A stretch of 64,000 nt of DNA from assembly GCA_001898485.1 (NCBI GenBank), contig MKTY01000027.1:372001-436000 (forward strand), written 5' to 3'. The translations under genes were made by a program, and so were the position numbers. Numbering within the stretch: the stretch's first letter is position 1; every line of letters starts with the position of its first letter. Positions 35,696 through 43,900 of the stretch are shown here, piece after piece. Below the pieces are notes generated by a model. That model was not told where the DNA came from. It ran no database searches and saw only the letters and a list, made by a program, of their open reading frames with translations. The DNA is from Sphingobacteriales bacterium 46-32 (lineage in GTDB: Bacteria; Bacteroidota; Bacteroidia; Chitinophagales; Chitinophagaceae).

Positions 35696-38425
35696 ATGAA
35701 TCGACTGCGCAAATTTAGTTTAAAATTTTTTTTATTCAGGGCCATGTTTGGCCTCTGCTTTTTTATAGTAACGTGGAAATCAAACGCACAGCGTATATCT
35801 AACCGGGAATTTGACAGACCTTTAACAGGTAAGGCTACCGATACGGTACCTCCTGCACGCCCCCCTGTTACCAGCCCGATCCGCATCGAATCTACCGACA
35901 CCTCCGTTGTTGCGGGCTCCGATTCTACCCGGTTTATCAAAACCGATACATTCTCGCTCCGTTTTTCGAAAGATACACTTTCTGCACCGGTTAATTACTA
36001 TGCCGAAGATTCGGTAGTCGTACATATCCGGAAAAAGAAAATCACCATGTATGGCAAAACCAAAACGGAATACCAGGATGTAAACCTGCAGGGGCCCTGG
36101 GTGGAAATAGACCAGGAAACCCAGCTCATCACCGCACGCAATCAAAAAGACAGTGCAGGTACTGTACTCGAAGAGGCGCAGTTAACACAAGCTGATCAGA
36201 CATTTATCAGCGATACCATCCAATTTAATTTTAAGTCGCAAAAGGGTATTGCGTACAACACCATTACCCAGCAAAGTGAATTTTTTGTGGGCGGCGGTGT
36301 TGCCAAAAAAGTAAGCGAGGATGTGACTTTTATTTCACGCGGACGTTTTACTACCTGCAATCTCGACCATCCGCATTTTGCCTTTATGGCTAATAAACTC
36401 AAGGTGATCAACAAAAAGATGGCAGTATCGGGGCCGGTACATCCCGAATTTGAAGGGGTGCCCGTTCCTATCTACCTGCCGTTTGGCCTCTTCCCTTTAT
36501 CATCCGGTCGCCACTCCGGCATGCTCCCTCCCCAGTTTGCCACCAACGACCAGATGGGGCTTGGACTCGAAGGCCTGGGGTATTATAAAGTCATCAACGA
36601 TTACTGGGATGCCAAGCTGTATGGTAATATATATTCCTACGGCAGCTGGTCGGCCAATATCAACCCCACCTATTACCGCCGTTATCGCTACCGCGGCGCC
36701 TTCAACTTTGGCCTGCAGAAAACCAAACGCAACTTTAAGGGCGATCCTGATTATACGCCTATCAACAGCTATACACTGAGCTGGAACCACAGCATGGACC
36801 AGAAAGCCAGACCCGGCGTAACCTTCTCGGCCAACGTTAATGCCAGTTCCACCCGCTATAATCAAAACGTACCCAATAGCCCCCAGCTCAATTTCCAGAA
36901 CCTGATGGGCTCTTCGATCACTTATTCAAAGACCTGGGTCGACAAACCCTATAACCTTACCATAAGTGCCAACCACTCGCAAAACAACTATAACCGTCTT
37001 GTCAATATAGCTCTGCCCGATATGGGTTTTACGGTAAGTACGCTGTATCCCTTCCAGAAGAAGGATTTTGCCGGATCCAAAAAATGGTATGAGCAGCTGG
37101 GTATTGCCTACAATGGCAACTTCCGCAACTCTGTTTCTTTTTATGATACGGCATTCAAACTGCGTAACCTGCTCGATACCCTGCAGTGGGGAGCCCAGCA
37201 CAATGTACCCATTACCCTTTCTTTGCCTCCCATTCTCGGTGGCGCCATTGTAGTATCACCCAGCGTGAGCTACTCGCAGGTATGGATATCGCAGACTTTC
37301 GAGCGACGCTGGAACGCTGCCGCGCAGAAACTGGATACAGTAGTGAATAAGGGTTTCTTTATGGATCAGCAGGCCAGCTTTGGTCTCAGCTTCAACACGG
37401 CCATGTTTGGTACGTTTAATTTTAAGAGAAGCTCCAAAGTACAGGGCATCCGCCACGTAGTACGTCCATCCATCGGCCTCAACTACCGCCCCGATCTTTC
37501 TTCGAAATATTATTATACTACCCAGATCAATGCCGCCGGCAACACGCAGCGGTTTTCCAAACTACAGGGCGGCATCTATAGCGGATATTCCGAAGGACGT
37601 ACCGGGGGCATCTCATTCCAGCTCGATAATAACGTGGAAATGAAAATGCGCAGCAAGGACTCTACGGGCAACAGTAAACCCGAAATCGTCCGGCTTATTG
37701 AAGGCTTTGGTGTGTCTACCAACTACAACTTCCTGGCCGACTCACTCAAACTGTCGCCGTTCAACTTCTATTTCCGTACCAACCTCTTTCAAAAAATCAA
37801 TATCAACGCCAATGCTATTATGAACCCCTACCAGACCGATAGTTTTGGCAACAACATCAACAAATATGCGTGGGAGGCCGGCAAGTTCAAACTGGGACAG
37901 ATCACCTCAGGCAGTCTTTCTTTCTCCACTACATTTCAGAGCAAACCCCGCGATGAGGATAAGGATAAAAAGAAAAAGCAGGAGCAGGATCAACTCATGA
38001 ATGATCCCACCTTTGCCGATGACCGCCAGCGTATGCTCGATTATATGCGGCAGAATCCTTCTGAGTTTGTTGACTTCAACATTCCCTGGCAGATATCACT
38101 CTCCTACTCGCTTTATTTTGCCCGCCAGATCAAGAGCGACTACAGCGGTTATGAGAATGTGGTACGATCAAGCGCCAACTTCAGCGGCAGCTTCAGCCTT
38201 ACGCCCAAATGGAATTTCACCATGAACGGCTTCTACGATTTCGACACCAAAAAGCTGCAGACATTCAGTATGTCGATCAACCGCGAAATGCATTGCTGGC
38301 AAATGGCTATCAGCGTAACGCCGATTGGCATCTATCGTTTCTTTAACGTAACCATCAGTCCCAAGGCAGGTGTATTGCAGGATCTGCGTATCAACAGAAC
38401 GAGAAGCTTTTTTACCGGCTACTGA
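35696..38425 (+). CDS. lptD: LPS-assembly outer-membrane protein LptD (Bacteroidota type)
   Basis: A 909-residue outer-membrane protein that with LptE places lipopolysaccharide in the outer leaflet. A signal peptide (KSNAQ) leads to an OstA/LptA-like beta-jellyroll (about 110-230) with MYGKTKTEYQDVNLQG, ADQTFISDTIQFNFKS and ISRGRFTTCNLDHPHFAF. The LptD barrel follows, with YLPFGLFPLSSGRHSGMLPP, GLGLEGLGYYKVINDYWD and many aromatic-ended strands to the C-terminus. A charged insert (RDEDKDKKKKQEQDQ, near 750) is a probable loop. The amidase and, further right, the MCE/OstA-like pair belong to the same envelope biology. An AAGGTRW array starts right after the stop. Confidence 0.9.
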   Translation: MNRLRKFSLKFFLFRAMFGLCFFIVTWKSNAQRISNREFDRPLTGKATDTVPPARPPVTSPIRIESTDTSVVAGSDSTRFIKTDTFSLRFSKDTLSAPVNYYAEDSVVVHIRKKKITMYGKTKTEYQDVNLQGPWVEIDQETQLITARNQKDSAGTVLEEAQLTQADQTFISDTIQFNFKSQKGIAYNTITQQSEFFVGGGVAKKVSEDVTFISRGRFTTCNLDHPHFAFMANKLKVINKKMAVSGPVHPEFEGVPVPIYLPFGLFPLSSGRHSGMLPPQFATNDQMGLGLEGLGYYKVINDYWDAKLYGNIYSYGSWSANINPTYYRRYRYRGAFNFGLQKTKRNFKGDPDYTPINSYTLSWNHSMDQKARPGVTFSANVNASSTRYNQNVPNSPQLNFQNLMGSSITYSKTWVDKPYNLTISANHSQNNYNRLVNIALPDMGFTVSTLYPFQKKDFAGSKKWYEQLGIAYNGNFRNSVSFYDTAFKLRNLLDTLQWGAQHNVPITLSLPPILGGAIVVSPSVSYSQVWISQTFERRWNAAAQKLDTVVNKGFFMDQQASFGLSFNTAMFGTFNFKRSSKVQGIRHVVRPSIGLNYRPDLSSKYYYTTQINAAGNTQRFSKLQGGIYSGYSEGRTGGISFQLDNNVEMKMRSKDSTGNSKPEIVRLIEGFGVSTNYNFLADSLKLSPFNFYFRTNLFQKININANAIMNPYQTDSFGNNINKYAWEAGKFKLGQITSGSLSFSTTFQSKPRDEDKDKKKKQEQDQLMNDPTFADDRQRMLDYMRQNPSEFVDFNIPWQISLSYSLYFARQIKSDYSGYENVVRSSANFSGSFSLTPKWNFTMNGFYDFDTKKLQTFSMSINREMHCWQMAISVTPIGIYRFFNVTISPKAGVLQDLRINRTRSFFTGY

Positions 38426-38520
38426 GAAGGGTAAAAGGCAAAAGATGGAAGGTAAAAGGAGTTTTAATTTATACCCTATACCCTTCACGTCACCCTATAC
38501 CTTTTACCTCTTACCTTCAA
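38426..38520. repeat. Inverted AAGGTRW arrays filling the lptD-plsC junction
   Basis: The left arm (38426-38460) begins at the first base after the lptD TGA (GAAGGGTAAAAGG, then GAAGGTAAAAGG). The right arm (38471-38520) reads ATACCCTATACCCTTC, then CTTTTACCTCTTACCTTC, the reverse complement type. It runs into the plsC frame, where it encodes the last residues VEGKR and the stop. The whole space between the convergent genes is repeat. Confidence 0.88.
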
Positions 38521-39241
38521 CCTCCTCATAGTACGTTTTCATCTGCTCAAAAATCTCATCCTTCAGTTCTTCCATCGAATAACTACCCACTGGTACGGGT
38601 TCGAGGAAATGCATTTCGATACGGGCAGGCCAGTAGTAAAAAGATTTATTAGGTGGCAGTACTTTGGCCGTATTGAACAATACCGCCGGCATGATGGGGT
38701 TGCCGGTATCTGTTGCCAGCTTGAATGCGCCATTATGAAAATATTGTAAAGCCTCTTTACTGCGATTGCGGGTACCTTCGGGGTAAATACACATGTGCAG
38801 TCCCATACTGAGCACTTCTTTCATGCGCACATAACTTTGCTTACGGCTTTCGTCGCTTTTGCGGTCAACCAGCACACTGCCCAGCCGGTAGATCATTCCA
38901 AACAGGGGAATGCTGGCCATTTCTTTTTTGGCGATCGTTTTATTGGGACCGGGAATAAATGGCGTAGCCAGGGGCACGTCCATAAAGGAGTTGTGATTAC
39001 ATACGACAATATAGCTTTGGCCGCGATCGAAATGTTCTTTGCCTACGATCCGGATGCGTACGCCGGTCAGGAAAAAATAAACCAGCATCCAGCCACGGGC
39101 ATAACGCTGAAACACACGGGTGCGTTTAGGTTCAGGACTGAATTTTGCCGACCAGATCAGCGGATAGGCCACCAGCATGGTCAGCACAAAAATGATAATG
39201 GCCCAAACGGCAAATACGCGTCCCAGTATATTCTTTAGCAT
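38504..39241 (-). CDS. plsC: 1-acyl-sn-glycerol-3-phosphate acyltransferase (PlsC-like)
   Basis: A 245-residue membrane-bound acyltransferase that adds the second acyl chain in phosphatidic acid synthesis. A hydrophobic N-terminus (about 5-30) anchors it. The catalytic motif HX4D is in VCNHNSFMDVP (His about 83, Asp about 88), the acyl-acceptor motif is in YPEGTRNRSKE, and the FNTAKVLPPN segment follows. ATG at 39241 is preferred to the TTG at 39250. The extreme C-terminus (VEGKR and stop) is encoded by an AAGGTRW repeat arm, so homologues may end differently. It is convergent with lptD. Confidence 0.9.
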   Translation of the reverse strand: MLKNILGRVFAVWAIIIFVLTMLVAYPLIWSAKFSPEPKRTRVFQRYARGWMLVYFFLTGVRIRIVGKEHFDRGQSYIVVCNHNSFMDVPLATPFIPGPNKTIAKKEMASIPLFGMIYRLGSVLVDRKSDESRKQSYVRMKEVLSMGLHMCIYPEGTRNRSKEALQYFHNGAFKLATDTGNPIMPAVLFNTAKVLPPNKSFYYWPARIEMHFLEPVPVGSYSMEELKDEIFEQMKTYYEEVEGKR

Positions 39242-39295
39242 AACAAGCAAAATCAGGATAGGTAAAGATAAATAGCTTTTAATAAGGCAGGGCTG

Positions 39296-39967
39296 TCACA
39301 ATTGCCAGTCGACGGGGTCAATACCCTGGCTCATGAGCCAGGCATTGGCCTTGGAGAAATGGCGGCAACCCAGGAAACCATTGTGAGCCGATAAGGGCGA
39401 TGGGTGAGCCGCTTTCAGGATCAGGTGTTTGTTTTGGTCGATGAGTACGGCTTTTTCCTGTGCAAACTTACCCCAGAGCATAAAGACCAGGTGTGGCCGT
39501 GTATCGCTGATGCGTTTGATAACCGTGTCTGTAAAAGTAGCCCAGCCTATTTTGGCATGGCTCATGGGCTCCCCTGCCCGCACCGTGAGGCTGGCATTGA
39601 GCAAAAATACGCCCTGCTGTGCCCAGTGGGTCAGGTTGCCATGGCGGGGTATGTTAATACCGATATCTTCTTTCAGTTCTTTAAAAATATTGACCAGCGA
39701 AGGTGGTGGCGGTACGCCATCCTGTACCGAAAAGCAGAGTCCTTGTGCCTGGCCGGGACCATGATACGGGTCCTGACCCAGGATCACGACTTTTACCTGG
39801 TCGACCGGTGTGGTATTAAAAGCATTAAAAATGAGTGCGCCGGGGGGATAAATGGTCTTTTGCTGCGCGCGCTCAGTTTTGAGGTGCAATACAATCTGTT
39901 CGAAATAAGGCTTGCTGAATTCGTCCTTAAGCAGGTTTTTCCAACTTTCTTCAATCTTTACATCCAT
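39296..39967 (-). CDS. ung: Uracil-DNA glycosylase (family 1)
   Basis: A 223-residue repair enzyme that removes uracil from DNA. The water-activating Asp66 is in VVILGQDPYHGPGQAQG. The uracil-recognition NAS/NASLTVRAGEP block, LVFMLWGKFAQ and the minor-groove loop AAHPSPLSAH with the catalytic His are all present, followed by GFLGCRHFSKANAWL. ATG at 39967 (MDVKIEESW) aligns with known Ung starts; the upstream ATG at 40018 would add 17 residues. The gene is 54 bases upstream of plsC on the same strand and may share its transcript. Confidence 0.95.
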   Translation of the reverse strand: MDVKIEESWKNLLKDEFSKPYFEQIVLHLKTERAQQKTIYPPGALIFNAFNTTPVDQVKVVILGQDPYHGPGQAQGLCFSVQDGVPPPPSLVNIFKELKEDIGINIPRHGNLTHWAQQGVFLLNASLTVRAGEPMSHAKIGWATFTDTVIKRISDTRPHLVFMLWGKFAQEKAVLIDQNKHLILKAAHPSPLSAHNGFLGCRHFSKANAWLMSQGIDPVDWQL

Positions 39968-40072
39968 ATCAACTGGTAAGGTTTTGGCGGCGTGAAGGTA
40001 AGCCAAAGCGGCAGGCATTCCTCCTGTTCATTAATTTTCACGCGCTTATTCGCTCGCTTACCGGATTTATGG

Positions 40073-40080
40073 TATATTTG
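40073..40080 (+). promoter_or_regulatory. TAnnTTTG promoter box of tRNA-Arg
   Basis: TATATTTG matches the Bacteroidota -7 consensus exactly and lies 19 bases before the first base of the mature tRNA. No convincing -33 TTTG was seen at the usual spacing. Confidence 0.65.
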
Positions 40081-40099
40081 CGGCCGGTTTCAAAAACCC

Positions 40100-40173
40100 G
40101 GTCCGGTAGCTCAGCTGAATAGAGCAACAGCCTTCTAAGCTGTGGGTCATTGGTTTGAATCCAATCCGGATCA
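40100..40173 (+). tRNA. tRNA-Arg (anticodon TCT)
   Basis: A full cloverleaf of 74 bases. The acceptor stem GGTCCGG pairs with CCGGATC (one G-T pair). The D stem is GCTC/GAGC, the anticodon stem ACAGC/GCTGT with loop CTTCTAA gives anticodon TCT (reads AGA), the variable loop is GGGTC, and the T stem ATTGG/CCAAT has loop TTTGAAT. The discriminator is A; CCA is not encoded. The defence-type island starts directly behind it, and tRNA 3' ends are common integration sites. Confidence 0.96.
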
Positions 40174-40181
40174 CTTAAGTG

Positions 40182-40218
40182 AGGATAACTCCCTGTTATA
40201 CAGTGGGTTATCCTTTTT
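40182..40218 (+). terminator. Terminator of tRNA-Arg
   Basis: AGGATAACTCCCTG pairs with CAGTGGGTTATCCT (two mismatches) around TTATA and is followed by five T's. It starts nine bases after the tRNA. Confidence 0.8.
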
Positions 40219-40598
40219 AGTCGAGTAACGTTATACTTCTGTCAAAATCTTTCGACACCTTAGTATGGCTAACGTGTCTTTATAAGGGTACGGTTATATT
40301 GAAATATTCCAAGATACAGCCTTGTTTATAATAATGCTACCACAAGTGTGGCGTTTAATAATATGAAAATGAATTGAGGTATTAATAGAGATGTTTGCGA
40401 GTGGTTCGCAAGGCTTTTCAAAACCGCTACCATCAAATAGTTCCAGCGGAATCACTAAATAAAATGTCGCCCCCTGATTATCATGTAGGGGCGGCATTTT
40501 TAGTCGATTTTTTTGTTGTTCCCAACCGCGTTTCATTCAAAAAGCTGCCAACACTTTACTAAGCCTAACGTATCTTTACAGAGGAGAACTGCAATAGT
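40213..40598. repeat. Duplicated hairpin / TTTAGTCGA / CTAACGTRTCTTTA module behind the tRNA
   Basis: Two diverged copies of one layout occur. Copy 1: the tRNA terminator, then TTTTTAGTCGA (40214), then ACACCTTAGTATGGCTAACG TGTCTTTA (about 40255-40282). Copy 2: the hairpin pairing AAATGTCGCCCC with GGGGCGGCATTT (about 40463-40500), then TTTTTAGTCGA (40498), then ACACTTTACTAAGCCTAACG TATCTTTA (about 40551-40578). Copies are roughly 285-295 bases apart. No believable gene lies between tRNA and the PIN-like gene; the small minus frame at 40294-40536 has no gene-like features. It may be a trace of site duplication during insertion. Confidence 0.55.
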
Positions 40599-40603
40599 TG
40601 TCA

Positions 40604-40981
40604 CTATTCTTTTACCTTGATAAGCCTCCCTAATAAGCCATTACATTTATAAATGAATGGAGTTTGCTTTTCTCTTAATAACTCCAGTATCTTAGGCCAC
40701 ATGCCCATCACTACTAAAGACAAATCGAAAAAGTCAGGTTCTTGTTTAGGGAATTTTATAGCAACCACACGGAAACCGCTTTCAAATAGTATTTCAGTAG
40801 CAGGCTCTATACCTTTTCTATGTCTATCAAGTCGTAATAAGACTGGATTATGTAGGTCACTATCGTTAGTAGAGGTATCATAAAAGGAAACAGTATGTTC
40901 TTCAGCCAAATCCAAATTTTGGATCAGGCGTATAGCTTCTACTAAGCTTTTAGGATGATTCCTGTCAAACAATATCTCCAT
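40604..40981 (-). CDS. Putative PIN-like toxin partner of the fused DUF433 antitoxin
   Basis: A 125-residue protein that begins MEILFDRNHP, the acidic first strand typical of PIN-like (DUF5615/PIN_10) ribonuclease folds. It continues with the segment LLRLDRHRKGIEPATEILFE, which resembles the TxD...E part of that fold, and VVAIKFPKQEPDFFDLS. Such proteins are the toxin halves of modules whose antitoxin carries a DUF433 domain, and exactly that domain ends the protein encoded three bases upstream. Cleavage of RNA is the expected but unproven activity. Catalytic acids are only tentatively placed (Asp6 and the Asp in LRLDRH). It is the last gene of the operon. Confidence 0.6.
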   Translation of the reverse strand: MEILFDRNHPKSLVEAIRLIQNLDLAEEHTVSFYDTSTNDSDLHNPVLLRLDRHRKGIEPATEILFESGFRVVAIKFPKQEPDFFDLSLVVMGMWPKILELLREKQTPFIYKCNGLLGRLIKVKE

Positions 40982-40984
40982 ATA

Positions 40985-43900
40985 TCATTGCATGTATGCT
41001 ACGGCAGCCATTATTTCTTCTTCAGTAAGATCAAATTCTGTCTTGATTTTGCCGATAGCTTTAGGATTTTTATTGTATGACGATGCAACAATATCTACCG
41101 GAACTTCTTTGTCTACTATTACAGGTTTACCTAAGCCAATTTTGGGATCAATAATAACCTTATTGTTTCCTTTAGCAGGCATGAGTCTTTGTGCGACATC
41201 ATTGGAGAACACAATATCCATGAAGAACTGCGTAATAAATTCAATATTAACTTGACTTGAGCCATCTAATGTAACTTTCATATCTCCAAAATCCCAAATA
41301 ATGTCACGGCCCGAAACATTTAATCTTTCTCTGACATTGTTGGTTGCAAAAGGATAGATCTTTTTTGTTTTGACATGAAGGTCAGAACGGGCCTGAAGAA
41401 TTTTCTTCATGCGCAATCCATTTTCTCGCAGGGTACCAATTACAACTAGTTCTATTAGCCCATGGAAACTAATTCTTCCTGACGCGACATCACGTGCCTG
41501 TTTGATATCGAGTCCTTCGTAGTTTTCTTTGGTGAGCTCCTTGAACCATGATGTGACTTTCTGGTAGGAAAAACCAGTGATGATAGCAGTCTCGGCTATG
41601 CTGTAAATGCCTGTATGCAGACTTAGGTCTATCATATTTGTTTGAATATTCGGGGTTAAAGATACATTTTCATTAATATTATTCAATTTATTCCAGGCTT
41701 CCAGCACCAAACGCCTGGTTCTGTATTCTCCATATTGTCGTATTTCTTTTTCTTTTAAAACCCGGAAAGTTTCTCCGGGGAAATCCGGACCGTAAACATC
41801 TTGCGGGTCTAATATATACTGTAGCTCTTCTGTGGTAAGACCGTAAAGTTGAGCATAGATAGCATCTAATTCTGCTTTTAATATAGCCCTGCGATCGTCA
41901 CTCCATTTAAAGGGTGGTAAAGGGCAACCGGTGTCGTCTATTTCACACCATTCGGGCGGAGCCCATTCGTGACCTCCAGTTATCGCTTTGTTCTCATCCC
42001 ATTGTTGTTGTATTACTTCTTGTAAATCTTCCTCAGCTTCTTTCCAAACATCGTCAGCGAAAGCTTTGATATCCCATGAAGTGAAAATTAATTCTGAAGA
42101 AATTTGAAGAATGCGATACCTACTTTCTTTAGAATACCCGGCAGACGAAATAACTGGTGTTTGTTTGAGAAGCCCCCAATTAAAGTGTACACCGCTAATT
42201 TTTTGACGAACAAAATAATCATATACTAATGAGTTCAGATTGGCTACAAGTAAAGAGCCATTCTGCGAGCCATCGAAACCAATACCAGGCGACGACCTTG
42301 ATGCTAATACTTTTGGAATGACAGCAGCAATGGATGTTCTTTCGTTTGTTGCATTAGAAATGTCCCTCCATAATACGAAATAGTTTTTTGAATAATCAGG
42401 ATATTTGGCAAACAATTCGGTACGCAGTTCTGTTTTAGAATAGTACCGGACAGAAACTCGATTATGACTATTTTCTTTATCGTGTTCAGATAATTGAACA
42501 GCGGAACCATTTTCTATTTCTTCTTTAGTTTGATTTGCAAACGTAGAAAATCTATGATCCATTTGCCAAAACAATTTGGCTTCATAAATTGGAACAATAT
42601 GCACCGTTTCATTTCTCAAGTGTGTTAATTCTATTTCCTTTTGATGATCTCCAAGATCAACAAGTCTTATATAATAAGCGCCCCAAGGGTTGTGATTTTT
42701 GTTTTCGTCAATAAACGTTCCAATTTGTTTATAAATCTTCCTTGATAAATTTGCATCCACACTTGTCCGAAAAACAGGACACGTATTAGTATTCGGATTA
42801 AGCTGCATAAAATCACTTTTATACAGATTGAATATTCTTAAGTTGTCATGTAAATTTTCAATTCTAGTTAAAAAGAATCCAAATTGCGCTTTTCTATTTC
42901 CTATATCATATCCGGAAATTGTTAGTAAACAAAACTTGTACATCCTATGAACGCTTGGGAAGATCCCTTCTTTATTCTCAAAATCAAAAAGACTGACTAA
43001 GCGATTATTTTCAACCATTGTGCCAAAGAACGCCTTATTACTATCGTCTGTCGCAATACCGGTAGGTACTATAATGCCTATTCTTCCCTTCACATTTATA
43101 AGAGAACTTGATAGTTCAGAGAAAATAGAATAGGTATTAATATCACCTATTGCGGTCAGTTTGCATCTTCCACTTTCTCGTAAGAATTTTCCGGTACTAT
43201 CTGCTGTATGGACTGCATCTTCATATTCTTTATACAATACGGGATTTGTTGCAGGCAATGCTTTGATCAATTTAGTGCGAGCTGCAGCATTGGCAGCGCC
43301 GGCAACAGTAACATCACGTGTAGCGAAGAACTCCTGTTGCTGCAGCTTAATTCTTTCCCAAGGCGGGTTTCCTAATACTACATCAAAACCACCTTGCTCA
43401 AACACATCTGGGAACTCTAAAGGCCAATGAAAGAATTTGTGTTCTTCAGATAATGCCAGTGCTTTTCCAATCATTGGACCATAGGCCGCTTCAGGGTTTT
43501 GTAAAAATTGTTGTAGACGTTCACTGGTAGGTGCGGCTGCTACACTTTCCTCCGTGTAGGTGAAAAAGAAAGCGGATGTCCAGATGTTACAAGCACGCCA
43601 GTCTTTCCACCACTTAGCATTGCCTCGTAAGCGTTCAAATTTTTGTTTCACCTGCCGCACAGATTGTACATTATCCTGCCTGATCTCCTCCAACTCATGA
43701 TATTCATTACTGAACTCCTCAGTGTCATGGCTTACATCCTCCGGGTTAAATAAGCTATACTGCTTTGTTTTATTAAAAGCGGTATTATTTTTCTTCAGAG
43801 ACTTACAAATCTCTTTATCATCACCGGTTACAGGATTGTATGCATTATCCGGAATGCCTCTTTGGAGAACAGATAGATCAGTAACACCGACCAGGCTATT

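Noticed and set aside
40294-40536. 80-residue minus-strand frame between tRNA-Arg and the PIN-like gene
   Set aside because: It crosses the hairpin and the duplicated module, lacks a family pattern, and its composition does not look like coding sequence.
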